Shown: piece by piece, positions 46,310 through 59,004 of the stretch
Position numbering within the stretch: the first letter of the stretch is position 1
Layout of the letters: every line of letters begins with the position of its first letter
DNA from: Paramarasmius palmivorus
Taxonomy: Eukaryota; Basidiomycota; Agaricomycetes; Agaricales; Marasmiaceae
Length of the DNA: 64,000 nucleotides
NCBI GenBank assembly: GCA_037176845.1
Contig: JAYKXP010000043.1
Span: forward strand, 367,258-431,257
Reading direction: 5' to 3'
Notes under the pieces: generated by a model
What the model was told of the DNA's origin: nothing
Database searches by the model: none
What the model saw: only the letters and a program-made list of their open reading frames with translations
Program-made: the position numbers and the translations under genes

Positions 46310-47265
46310 TTAAGGATCAATGAGTTCGCTGATGAATGCCATTCTCTTGGAGTCGGCATCGCCTTCAATAGGTAAAGAACTGTCGTCTCCTGGGCTTCGT
46401 TTTCGTGATACCCGTCGGCGTCTCTTCGACTTGTCGTCCTCGGGAGAATCCATCTCAGACCTCACTCTCTTCCCGTTGGCTACCGCCCTTGATTGCAGTG
46501 ATGGATCTGGGAGAGCGTGGGGGTGTATTGGTGCATCGGCGGCACCGGCTCTGAGGAGAGCAGCACTTCCTGAACCAGGCTGAGGAAGAGGCTGGGGTAA
46601 GGGCGACGGCCGCCAACTAGGGTCTCGGGGTTCTTCTAGATGTGCAGGAGCAGGGGGCGGTGGTGGGGCTTCGAATCGGATTAATGGTGTTTGTACTGAG
46701 CCTTCAATGAATGCTTCGAGAAGTAGACTGGGCAAAACTGTCAGCAGAATGCTGGGAGGCAGCAGATAACACGACACACTCTATCTCTTCCTGGAGCGTT
46801 CTGATTTTCTTGTTCGCAACACGAAGTTCTTCCACTCGATTTTTGTTCATCTATAATATCCTCGGTGTTAATCAAACTTCCCGAACTAATGCTCTAGAAC
46901 CTAGTGGTATATTGACCAGCTTTGGTTCTTAAAGCCAAAGACATGACTCACCGAGGAAATCATATCGTATCTCTCCCGCAATTTCTGGAACCTAGCATCC
47001 TCATCAGCCTGGCCTGCGTCAATGAGAACCATTTCCTTTCGGCCAAGTAATGGTAGAGATATTAAAGTCAAATAATGACCTTTCTTTATGTGACTTCTTG
47101 GGTTCCTCCTTGGGCCCCTACAAAAATGCAACCAGAACCTCAAGTTCAGATGACACGTAAACTAGTGGCGTTTTGCTTAACACGCACCTTCTCAGTAGAC
47201 TTTTCCTTTCCAGGGGATTCATTTATAGAAGCTTCTTTGTCTCCTCGAGATCCTTTCGAAGCCAT
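46310..47265 (-). CDS. Nuclear-type coiled-coil protein, tentative INO80 subunit (Iec3-like)
   Basis: First exon MASKGSRGDKEASINES through KEKSTEK; next EMVLIDAGQADEDARFQKLR, then ERYDMISS; next MNKNRVEELRVANKKIRTLQ, then EEI; then LLLEAFIEGS into a Pro-rich stretch (FEAPPPPPAPAHLEEP). The C-terminus carries a basic nuclear-localisation-like cluster (KSKRRRRVSRKRS) and ends MAFISELIDP. An exon-like piece between the first two (GPKEEPKKSHKER) does not keep phase and is left out. The short parallel-coil block after an acidic start reminds me of fungal Iec3-like INO80 subunits, but this is weak. A nuclear role is the safer reading. Confidence 0.6.
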
Positions 47266-47509
47266 AGCGGGGGCTAAGGAGGTAAGAAAGAGTAAGGGTG
47301 AGTGCAGCGGCTGGAGACCAGTCGGCGATATACCCGGTACTCCGAGCGAGGCTGACCGTCCGGAGGAGAATGAAACCAGTAAATATTTCTCACGTTTCCA
47401 ACCCTTCAACCATCACTCCCGCGACTCTCTGTTTTTTTGTTGCCCATCTTAAGATCTTCTGCTTTCGTCTATCTATCTGATTTTCTGGTCTCAAAATTGC
47501 GATTCCTCG

Positions 47510-49395
47510 ATGTAAGCTTATCTGCGTTCCATGCTTCGTCTTCGAACGACGAATTCAAGGTTGTACGTCGTCCCTGTCACTGACACGGTGTCATCATCCA
47601 GGAGCCAACCTGCGCCTTCAGTCAAGCCTCGTCAAAAGCTGGGCCATGACGAGTTGACAATCGTCTTTGAATACTTAAAAGATGACCCGAAAACGCTTTT
47701 GGCGTGTTGTCTACTATCTACAAGTCTCAACAAGGCAGCATCTGCAGTATTATATTCATCTTTGAACTTGACCCTTGGCCTGCCTGAATTTGAAGCTACT
47801 GTGAGTCCCCGTTAATATCCACAAAACCAGTTGTTGACTACGAGGCAGATGAGTTCAGCTTGGCAACCTGGTAATCGGCACTACGTTAAACATGTTCGGG
47901 TTCGAAGTCAGTGGCACTTCCGACCTATTCCTATTCACTCGGAGTATGAGCTAACCCCCCGATAGCCCAACGGCCTCATTTACACGAGAAACATACGCTC
48001 CCAGATGTACAGAAATTTCTTACGCGCCTACGAGGCTTTGTAAACCTGACTTCGGTTACATGCAAGCTAAGTTGTTGGGGCAATAGAACCGAAAGAGACC
48101 AACTTAGTCGCGGTGTCTTGATAGCGGCCTTAGCTCATACCAACCTACGCGAGTTGCAGATGCGGCTTCCGTCGCAGATGGATGATCCAAAAAGTCTATC
48201 TGCTTTCCTCAAGACTAAATTGCACTCCTTGTCGCTTTCTGGAGATTCAATCGTCCTGAAAGACTTCTTCGCTGGGAAGCGTGCTCCTGAATGTGACCCT
48301 TATATGAGGGCTCTCAACCTGAACTTGGTTTGTTCCTCCATTGATTGTTTGTCCCATATTTCGTGCTGACGAAGGTTCAACCTTTAAGCTCAGAAGCAGC
48401 GAGGATGATTCTCTTGGCGGAATTGCGGCATCCCTCCAACGCTTTGTGAACCTAGAAGCACTTAGACTTCATGGGTGTTTCTTCGAGTTTACTGACAGAC
48501 TTCTGTTCTCGCTTGTCTCTCGCTGTCTCCCCAGATTGCAGACTCTTACTCTCCCGATGGACATCCTTTCCCTGGTAAGTCTTTCTTCCACTACTCCTGG
48601 ATCACGTACCTATGGACTGAATGCGGTACAAATCTCGTGCCCAGGACGCCGCTGATTTCAGCCCAGAATTCCACTTGGACCCTCCTCGTTCACTCCGAGT
48701 TGTAAACCTTGTGTTTGGACTCCCACCTCGCCCTGTTAATGCTAGCTTCAGGAAGCTGTGGTCGGATTACACTAAACTCTGCGATCGAGTCTGCTGGTTC
48801 ATTTGTGACTCTCCATTAGAGGTGCTTCGCGTAACGATTGAGCATGGTTGCTTGCAACTTCGAAATGCCGATTGTGGGATCCTCGTTGACAAGATTATTG
48901 AAAACCATTGGGAGACAATGCAATTGCTCGAGCTGCCAGAGAAAATGATCATCCAGAGGGACACGTTCAAGAAGTTATTGAGGTCCTGTGTGAATTTAGA
49001 GCAGCTGGAGATCGGAATCAGAGGTGGTCGTGAATGTTTGGTGAGTCTTCGGTATACTAGCAGTACGCTTCCCTCTGATCTGAATTGCATATGCGGACTG
49101 TCGTTGTAGGCTACCTTCATCCGTCACGCAGTCGGTTTACATTACCTTCATACGGCGCATCTTCATTGTGAGAACTTGAAACTCGAAGCATCACACGAAA
49201 GATGGCTAGTTGCGTGTAACGCAAAGGAGATCATGAAAACGGTGAAAGGTCTCAGGTCATTCAGTGTCAACAAAAATGTTCATGCGGTACGTCTTTATCA
49301 TTGTGTTTGAGATCGTAGAGGTCAACGTTGACTTAAACTAGGGGAAGAGCGATTCCGAATCCGAGTCAGATGTAGAGATATCGGACGTGATGTGA
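47510..49395 (+). CDS. F-box-like protein, second tandem pair, member 1 (one frameshift)
   Basis: The start codon is split: exon 1 supplies only AT (47510-47511) and the G comes from exon 2 at 47602. The same layout in the sister gene supports this. The reading is MSQPAPSVKPRQKLGHDELT, then FEYLKDDPKTLLACCLLSTS, an F-box-like block. Exon 3 starts MSSAWQPGNRHYVKHVRVRS; a C6 run (47955-47960) then needs one extra base to continue into AQRPHLHEKHTLPDVQKFLT. Downstream blocks match the sister (SLQRFVNLEALRLHGCFFEF, KLLRSCVNLEQLEIGIRGG, REC). The last exon is acidic, GKSDSESESDVEISDVM. Either a sequencing or assembly slip in the homopolymer or an incipient pseudogene. Confidence 0.7.
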
Positions 49396-49710
49396 CGTTG
49401 ATCGGGCTGGATAACATTGGGATTGTGGCACGGCCATACTAGTACGATTTGTGGAGAGTTCTTCGAACCAAAGTGGCATTTGTTACCTGGACAAAGGCAA
49501 TCCATGTATGCATCATGTGAACATTTCTCACGTTCTTTGTTCATAAACAACTCCTCTCAAACTGCTTCGTTTCTTCAACTCCCATCACCTTCGACTGTAC
49601 CACTAGGAACTGTGCTCTCGCTAGTTCTCGCTATAGCAAATCCTTCACTTGCTTGCCATCCTCTATCATTCATTATTCGCTTTCGGATTCACATTACGAT
49701 CGCTGTATCA

Positions 49711-51517
49711 ATGTAAGTCGGCATCCGAGTCTATGAGTCTTTGTGATGCTGACACTAGTATCGTGATGATGCAGGAGCCAGTCTGCATCGTCACCTCAAC
49801 CTCGTCAAAAACTCGGCTATGATGAATTGTCTCGCGTTTTTGAATTCTTGAAAAATGATCCAAAAACCTTGATGGCGTGTTGTTTGGTGTCCATGGGTCT
49901 CACGAAGGCAGCCTCTAAAGTGCTATATTCCTCATTATATGTAACCCTTGGCCTCCCGTCTTTCGGAAATATCGTGAGCCTGTCAAACATTCGTTCGGTG
50001 GCATCTAACGCTCATTGTTAACTATCCGACAGCTACATTCGGCCTCGCTAAGCCACAATCGATATCACGTTAGAAGCATCATAGTCAAAAGTCAGTGGCA
50101 TTCCCTATTCAATTGCTTTCACTACGAGTTAATATTGTGGACAGATCCTCAATCGTCCTCCGAAGCGAGCTACATCATACCAAACATATCGGAATTTCTA
50201 ACACATCTACGAGGCTTCGAGAACTTGAATGCAGTAATTTGGGATGCGAATCGATGGCTTTGGGAAGATCTGTCCCTACGGGACGAATTGTATCATGGCT
50301 TCCTCACAACACTTCTAGTGCATCCCAGCATACGCAAGTTACAGCTGAGGCTTCCGCCACAACTGCAGACATCAGAGACATTATCGTCCCTTCTCAAGAC
50401 CAAGCTACGCGTCCTGAATCTTTCTGGATCAACGCAAGTGATGAGGGACTTCTTTGCCGAGGAAAAATGCTTGGAATACGACTTGTCTCTCCGGGAGCTC
50501 ACCCTATATCTGGAATCAGTAAGTGCTATTGGGCAATCAGTGTCATACGTCAATCTTATAGGGACTCAGTCAGCAGATCAAGGCCATAGAATACGCTCTG
50601 ATATTGCCAGGTCTCTTCAGCGGTTCAAAAATCTAGAGCGATTGGTTTTTCGCGGCAGTTACTTCAATGTTGCTGAACAAGACATGCTTCATTTGATCTC
50701 CCAGCTCCGCCATTTACAAACTCTTGTCATCCCACTGGACGCGCGCTCCTTGGTGCGTCGTCTCTTTTTGTTGTTTCAGCTCGAGCGCTTATGTTTATCC
50801 TAGGGACCGGACCCAGGATTCTATCTCGAGTCTCCTCGTTCTCTCCGAGTAGCCAAATTTACATTCATACCGAATGATATGCTGGCCGTTCAGCTATGTC
50901 ACTTCCTTCGTTGGCTCAGCAGCGCCGCTCCTCTAGAAGTGCTTCATGTCCACACATCCAGTACCCCTACTCAATGGCGCCTCGGAGACTGCGATCTTCT
51001 TGTCGACCAAATTGTCGAAAAACACGGAGATACGCTGGAATCCCTCATTCTACCGGGATGTGTAATGATTCGGAGGAATATGCTCAAGAAACTATTGAGG
51101 GGGTGTCCAAATCTGGAGATGTTGAGTATCAGTATCGCTGGAGGACGGGAATGTCTGGTGAGTTTATTGGTACACATACATCATCGATGACTCTGAGAAG
51201 CTTTCGTGACAACAGGCTACTTTCATCCGCCATGCGGCCGGATTAGATTGCCTTTACGAGGCCTATCTCTACTGCCGAGACCTAGAGCTTGAGACAAGTA
51301 AACAAAAATGGCAGCTCTGGGATGATGCTAACGAGATTATGAGGACGGTGAACAGTTTAAGGGATTTTGGAATTAACGGGCGTAGCTGGAGGGTACGTTA
51401 ACCTGCTTGCACTTTAGTATGGGCGAAGATTGAATCGAGATTAAATTGCCAGACAGTCTGTCGTACCGACAAGAACGGGAGAAAAACCTATTCAGTGAAG
51501 ATTACCCACTTGTGAAG
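49711..51517 (+). CDS. F-box-like protein, second tandem pair, member 2
   Basis: The start codon is split by the first intron: AT at 49711-49712, exon 2 from 49774, reading MSQSASSPQPRQKLGYDELS. The F-box-like block is RVFEFLKNDPKTLMACCLVS, then KAASKVLYSSLYVTLGLP. Further exons carry HNRYHVRSIIVKSQWHSL, FLTHLRGFENL, LQLRLPPQLQ, DIARSLQRFKNLERLVFRGS, GPDPGFYLESPRSLRVAK, LRGCPNLEMLSISIAGGREC and ATFIRHAAGLDCLYEAYLYC. All are in frame, with no frameshift. The end is placed by a last intron and exon (TVCRTDKNGRKTYSVKITHL); without it the frame would stop shortly after 51396. Confidence 0.8.
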
Positions 51518-51816
51518 AGGTACGACTACCATACTCAGAGGGCAATATGAATCTATGACCCCTCGTCCATCCCCAAGAGACTCTCATTCATCCGCTGATC
51601 CAAGTTCCAAGCTGGTTATACGTCAGAGAACAGAACGAGTGAAAAGTGTACCGATAGACAGGACTATCTAATAGATCGCAAGTTGTACGACTACAAACAG
51701 ATTGTAATTGTGCAAAATTAATGTAGATATACAGCCGTTCAAACGAAAGTGTGACTATCAAACGAGTGTACAAACAAATGGCCCAATAAAGAAACAAGAA
51801 CACATTTAAAAGACTT
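51518..51816. other. Convergent intergenic gap, no gene seen
   Basis: About 300 bp of A+T-rich 3' flank shared by the F-box-like gene and the convergent Kre9-like gene. Confidence 0.45.
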
Positions 51817-52722
51817 TTACAGCAGGACTGCAAATGCAGAAGCAGATACGGCAATGGCAAGGGTAGCCTGCCAAGCACGCGATACGCTCACAGAGACAGC
51901 ACCGTTATCCCTGTTTTCAGTCGTGTTGTTGGCGGCGTTACCCTGCCCGGACGAGTTCGGTGATCCCGACGATTGGGGGTTGTTGTTGCCCGTCGTGGCA
52001 GCTGACCCATCCGGACCAGAAGTAGGCGCGCTGGTAGGCAAGACGGGTGCGCTGCTGCTGCTGCCACTGTCACCGCTATCCCCGGCGGAGGCGCTTGTGG
52101 TGGAGTTGCTGTTGCCAGTAGTACCAGTAGCAAGATAGTCTGGGGGTGGTTTCGCCGATGAGGGATCTTCGAGTTGACCCATACCCCATAAAAATGGTTG
52201 TCCCAGGCCATCTGTGCCGGTGTTTTCAGGTGGAACGCTGTTTCCATCAGCGTCAGTGATGGTGAAACGGCCAGTCCAGGTTAACACTCCATTTGCTCCA
52301 GGAGCTGAGAATTGGTAGAAGTAGATTTGAGAATTGGGTGTCACCTAGACTGGAATGAGGATTCGGGACGGTGATCGGAGAGCGGTTGAACACACCTTGG
52401 GGCAGTCGTAGTCAAATTTTCCAGCTGTGGTACCGTCCAAACCAGTAGCGACGGCTAGGGAATTGTATTAGATAGATTTCGAAATGAAAGAGGCGGAAAA
52501 TGCACTAGTAAGGTGAGTCATTGGGATGTTATTTCCAGTCATGAGCTGGATAGACATATCCTTCCATTTTCCGTTTTGGTCTTTGTCCCATTGTATGTGA
52601 CATTTCGACGTATAGTTGGTTCCGGGAGTTGGTTCTGTCGGTGAAACGTCAGGAACGATCGCATGGACGCCTACGGCAGCGAAAGAGGCGAGAAGGAAAG
52701 TGAAAGACGATGCTGCAACCAT
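51817..52722 (-). CDS. Kre9/Knh1-like, Ser/Thr-rich GPI-anchored wall protein
   Basis: Three exons. Signal peptide MVAASSFTFLLASFAAVGVH, then AIVPDVSPTEPTPGTNY. The conserved N-terminal domain is SKCHIQWDKDQNGKWKDMSI, QLMTGNN, IPMTHLT, then VATGLDGTTAGKFDYDCPK and VTPNSQIYFYQFSAPGA with WTGRFTI, the pattern of fungal Kre9/Knh1-like Ser-Thr-rich GPI proteins. A long Ser/Thr/Gly/Asn-rich stalk follows, and a hydrophobic end (ATLAIAVSASAFAVLL) fits GPI addition. Members act in wall beta-glucan assembly in yeast; that role is inferred here. A TATA-like TATAAAT lies at about 52797-52805. Confidence 0.87.
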
Positions 52723-54045
52723 TGGGTGTCAGGCAAAAAAAAAAGGTTCGTGGGGGTGAGAAACGAATATATGAAGACCATAACAACGAGTACTCACATT
52801 TATACTGAGAATCACTTGTTGGAAAGCAGTGTTGATGGGGAAGGGAAATGCATTGTGGTGTGTATGGAGAATGCCCAGAACAAGCCTGAGCAGGGCCATC
52901 TCGCAACGCCCAAGATGGTTATCATGGCGTGACACACAGAACGAAGCGAGCTGATTGGCTGGGGAAAATCCCCATCAGTACAGGCGCTTGTGTTTCGTGC
53001 GTCTTTGACTCTGTCCATCAACTAGGCACACGATGGTTGTCGTCTTCCCCCGCATTTTCCCCCAGGCGCTTTCTGCCAGCAAGTAGTTTTGTCAAGTCTT
53101 GCAGGCTAGAATTTATCTTTCTCTCAGAGTCGGTAACTATCTGGACTGAAACCGTCGTCACTGTAGGCTCGAGTTCAAACCCGCTTCAAACTCAAGTTCG
53201 CATTCAATTGATAAAGGCATCTTACACTCATAAACGTGTCCAAAAGTTTCTGTCCGCACCTTGTACAGTACTAACGGCGCTTCGCCCATGGGACGTAACC
53301 GCAAAACATTGAAAAGTCGATTTCGATTTTCTCTTACGGGCAGTCAACCGAATTGCGCGAGTTCACGACGGCGTTTTCACGCCGTTCTGGACGATATTTA
53401 TAGATTTTTACCAGCGGTCGACCATACGACAGAGGTCCAAAGAACAACTCAAAGCTCAAGCGCTCAAATGCGGCGGAAGGCCATTTACATTCGATTCTTG
53501 TCAAGCCAACAATCGGGCCCTGAAAGGGTGAGCTCGCTTCCTTTCTTCGAAGTCATATCGCTCAATTCAACGTACAAACTGCCGAGACGTCAATGTTTTG
53601 TCGCCGCCACTCGACATTGAACTCAATGAACAGAGATTTGATGCTGTTCTCGTACTGTTCCGGTCTTTTCGGGTTCCTGTATGTCAAAGAGTATTCGCGC
53701 AATGTGCACGTCTGGTCTTCAAAACCCCTCGTTGGCCCTGACGCGTTGACGTCCCGCTTTGACAGTTTGGGCGCTCCGAACGAGTCCCACTACCAAGTTC
53801 GACGAAGAGCTTGGGCCAGCTGCACGAGCCATCCTCGAGTCGCCCAATGTAATATCACTATGATACATGGCGCCGGTTCCCGTCAAGGTACGAAAATTAG
53901 ATGAAACTGCCACTACTACTAGCACTGACATCGCACCGCTTACAAGGACCCGCCGACAAATGCAACCATAGTGAAATTTCATTCGTAGACACAATACATC
54001 CAAGTTCGTCTATATTCCTCCAAGACTCAGCGCCTGTTAATTGAC
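52723..54045. other. Intergenic region with weak coding-like fragments
   Basis: Plus-strand patches look coding but do not join. Near 53400-53530 (RSTIRQRSKEQLKAQALK), near 53625-53690 (IELNEQRFDAVLVLFRSFR), near 53770-53850 (TTKFDEELGPAARAILESPN) and at about 53868-53971 (MAPVPVKVRKLDETAT, to a stop). These may be exons of a small unrecognised gene or a relic; I cannot fix a model. Confidence 0.35.
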
Positions 54046-54247
54046 ATTCACTGCCCAACACAGGTCAAAGTACCACCTTGGGTAATGCAAACTGCGTAGA
54101 AACCATGGTTAGTCTAGACTTTTCAAGTGTTGGTGGTACACTGACCTCCTTTGATAACATGAGACTTGTCGGAAGGTCCGCTAAAGTACTTGCAACTGCT
54201 TCCGGCATGATGGTTACCGTTGTTAGGTGGATTACAAGCCGCCACTA
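54046..54247 (-). pseudogene. Small secreted four-cysteine protein, copy H, missing exon 1
   Basis: Exon 2 (VAACNPPNNGNHHAGSSC, KYFSGPSDKSHVIKG) and exon 3 (VCITQGGTLTCVGQ, stop) are intact with the phase-1 intron between them and all four cysteines. The 400 bp upstream on the minus strand hold no signal-peptide exon like those of copies A-G, and the GTCAGT-type donor found next to every other exon 1 is absent. An open frame continues upstream of exon 2 without a signal peptide. Best read as a truncated, dispersed copy about 29 kb from its nearest relative, unless a foreign first exon has been acquired. Confidence 0.7.
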
Positions 54248-54826
54248 GAAGTAGAGCTTCGGTTAGTGAAAAAGACCCGATGTCACAGTGTGACCGAGGA
54301 CCAAACAACGGCTGCCGAAAGAGGCCGCTGACAAAGTAACAAGCCCGCGGCAGGTGCGATCTTGCAAGAACAAGGGCAGGAATTGGGGAAACGAAGAAAT
54401 TGCAGCGAGTAGATAGGCCAGAGAGACAGTGTGTTCTATGTAGGATATAGGCTACACCGCCGGAGAGCAGCCATGTGGGAAATATACGTGGTAGAACATG
54501 ATCCGAGAAGGCATGTGTCATAGTGGCCAAGTATAGATAAAAACCCTGTTCATAGAAGTCGGGCCGAGCTGTCGCCAGTGATTGCAGAGTATACCTGGCA
54601 GTTTTGGACACGATTGACGTGAGCTGGCTCCTTTCAAATATCTGCGACATATTTGACTCGCATCCCGGCGGTCATTAGCGATCATAACTTACGGTCATAA
54701 CCTCCGCTCATTGCTCAGATACCATCACAACGTCCCTCTCCCACACCGTCCACTATATGTTCCCAAGGTTAATACTACCCACCTCAAATCTATGCAGCAT
54801 CTTCTTCCACATCCACCACGGCTACC
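54248..54826. other. Region upstream of copy H and of the polyubiquitin array
   Basis: A minus-strand frame of 175 codons (54123-54650) runs into exon 2 of copy H through the intron acceptor, with no signal peptide at its start. Otherwise nothing; a TATA-like ACTATATG lies near 54750. Confidence 0.4.
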
Positions 54827-56254
<1,428 letters not shown>

Positions 56255-59004
56255 TTATACATGCGCTGACGACTTCCTCTCTAATGCTTTGTCCCTTTGA
56301 TGGTCAACAGATACTTGGTCAATGTTGTAGCCATGTTATGATTTGTCCACGATACGTACACGACCACATCTCTTTATGCGCAGTCTGCATGTATATATAA
56401 CCCAGTGTATGTACACGCCCATCTCATGTAGAGTACCACACACGTAGTCCGCGCTCAATGTATGAATGAATGTTCAATGTATTATCCATAAGATGCACGA
56501 GTCCGTGTCACGTAGAGTACCACACGCTCTTTAAATGCAATCTGCGCCCAATGTATAATCCGGTGTCATGCCAGGTCGGTGAATGGGTTCAATTGGTGTA
56601 AGGCCGTCTAGAGACAACTAAACATCGTTTCTTGATCTTACTACCGTGCGGAACCTTTGCCAACGCCGAGCCATCCTCGCACAAAAGAGGTTGTATTATC
56701 GCTATAGACACTCTAGTACTCGATCTAGACCAACGAACAACAAAGGTGCGTGGTATAGAGAAAGGTATAAGGTGTATATTCGTATCCAACGAACACAGAA
56801 ATCAACAAAATGCAACAGGATAGTGCCCAAGTGCAGCTAGCCTCTTCAATATCCAAACTGGATCGATTCCAAACAAGTTCAACAATGACCAATATATGGC
56901 AATGGGAGGCCCTCAGTCCTCAGTGCCAAAACAATAAGTAAGGTGGCCCTCTGTCCACAATACTTCAGTTACAATAGATAAGGAGGCCCTCTGTCCTCTA
57001 TATCTCAAACTTAGGTAGGAGGCCCTCTGTCCTCAGTACCTCAACTTAGGTGGGAGTCCCTAGTACTCCAAACCTCGGTGGTCAAGTCAAATCCCGTCTA
57101 GACGCAACTCAGTACGTTCTATTCAAGAGACTACTGTACGCTTATCACAGCTATACAAGTAGCAAATCACTGACTCTGTGTCAGGTGGGGTATATTCTTA
57201 AATATTCTCTGAAGTCAAGTTCCAAAGTCGTTGATTGCTCTGTGCTATCTGACAGTGGGGGGATCTACTTGCTTCCTTTTCGTATCGAAATGGGCCAGCT
57301 TATATACCCTCTAGCTGTCCTATTTACCCATAATCTACAGATACATACTTCTAGCTATGATTCCGATGGCTCGCTGCCCATACAAGGTATAGAACTACTT
57401 AAGAAGGAAATGAAATATTCTTTTTAGACGATCTTTCGTCCATATTCTGGGTTTATTCGCATTTTGGTCCTGAAAGCAGTTCCAAATATTTGGCTAGCTC
57501 CACGTCGGAAGTCGCTCGGTGGACTATCCTTCTTCCTTGTGCTGACTCACTCTTGCTAGACCGCATGGTACATAGCTGTTGAGCGGAGACGGCTCTCCTT
57601 GGTATCGGATATCGTCAGGAACTGCCTAGACATCTTCCCTTCGAGTCCCTCCCTTTAGAGTCTATTCTTCTATATTCTTCTAGGTTCAAGAATGCGTAAT
57701 TCTATCACCATTCCTAGCTAGTACTTCGTCTAGCCAGGGGAAAGGTACGGTCTCTCTTCTGAGATATAATTCTCTGGTTGGTTTCGGATCTACACCTTTC
57801 GGCGATGAGTCCGAAATGTCCTGGGCAAGTAACTCGCTTGTAGTAAGCGGCTAGCGTAAAACCCTAAAACCTTGCTTGCTTATCAAGTCGATCTTCGGCC
57901 GTCTAGCTTCGGATCTCATCGATTTTACTAAGCTATGCTGAGAGCTTCGGATTAATCCAAGCTGCAACACGCGCGCTTCCTCCTAGAGCGGAAGATCCTC
58001 TTTCCATCATATCCTGCCAGCGTCTAGACTGGTCAGTCAACAATGTGTCTCTACGCCTATGCGTCTATTCTGTGCCAAGTTCGAATCCCCTTGGTCGCAG
58101 ACACTATTCAAGGTCTCCTAGTCCGCAACAACTCTTCCAGATCAGTTGTATAGCCTCATAAGAAGTCTATAGCCAATTCCATAGCGTTTCTATAGATGAC
58201 ACGACAACCGTCTTTCTAGTATAGACAGTCCTACAGTTTTCGGACACGTCTAGCATGCATGGCTAAGTCCCCAGCTACCATAGCCTGATCATACGATCCA
58301 TGAACAAGCGTATAGACAACTAGTTACTCTTTGTTAGAGCCTAAGTCCGCTTTCACTAGCTGCTCGGGCTCACACTAGTGCTCTTGTTTCCCTTATCAAG
58401 TGTATTAAAACTTGTTGAAGGCAAGAATATTCGTCTAGATACGCGATTTATATTTTGGACCATATCATCTCCCCCAAACCAAAAATCTAGACCGTCCTCG
58501 GTCTCTGGTAAGGTCTCTCTTCGGAGCGGGCACTAAGTCCAAAATCCAAATCATGCATCAAAGCGTTCGACATCAATGATGACGACATTTTCATCAACTA
58601 GCGATCAATTGATGTTCCTTATAAGGAAATCAATCTTCTATTCGGAGTATAGCCGGTGCACAGTACTTAAATCGTCTTTAAGCACCTCTACTAGCCCTAT
58701 TCTCAAGGTATATTCTTTGGGTAGTCAATTGCCTTGCTTGCGCACGGCGATCAAAGCCCTATTTCTTTATCGGGAATAGTGGGGATCTGCTGCGCCCGGG
58801 TCCGACGTGCTTCGATTCCTAAAGAAGTCGCCACGCGGATGTGATCGGTCGTCTATATAGGTTATGGGTGGTTGGACTTAGAATTTTCATTCCTTTCCTC
58901 CCTTCCCCCTTCACCTATACGCCAACACGTTCCCGTACTTCCCCCCGTATATTCCTCCAGACTCTCTTGACTCTTTCTTCGGCCGCGTTGCCCTAATTGA
59001 CTAC
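56255..59004. other. Repeat-bearing gene-poor region
   Basis: No supported gene across 2.7 kb. A plus frame of 125 codons at 57050-57427 is Ser/Leu/Tyr-rich with no family signature. The block is A+T-richer than the left part of the window and unusually rich in the word TCTAG. A TATA-like TCTATATAG near 58851-58860 precedes the next gene. Confidence 0.5.
56905..57066 (+). repeat. Short tandem repeat, period about 37 bp, about five units
   Basis: Units begin at 56905, 56942, 56982, 57018 and 57052 with GG(A/T)GGCCCTC(A/T)GTCC and end with TCA..CTTAGGT or related words. They differ by substitutions and small indels, so this is an old minisatellite rather than a fresh array. Confidence 0.8.

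Noticed and set aside
47955..47975. A very short intron (GTATGAG...GATAG, 22 bp) to explain the frame change in the F-box-like gene
   Set aside because: Has a donor, a CTAAC branch-like word and an acceptor but is far too short for splicing. A homopolymer frameshift is simpler.
50095..50589. 164-codon plus-strand frame
   Set aside because: Out-of-frame shadow of the F-box-like exon at 50027-50750.
54123..54650. 175-codon minus-strand frame that includes exon 2 of copy H
   Set aside because: It reads through a normal intron acceptor and lacks a signal peptide; the upstream part has no family resemblance. Kept only as a possible acquired 5' extension.
56905..57066. CRISPR-like array
   Set aside because: Repeats are diverged and contiguous, without unique spacers, and the genome is eukaryotic.
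57050..57427. 125-codon plus-strand frame
   Set aside because: Starts inside the minisatellite, Ser/Leu/Tyr-rich, no motif and no splice context.
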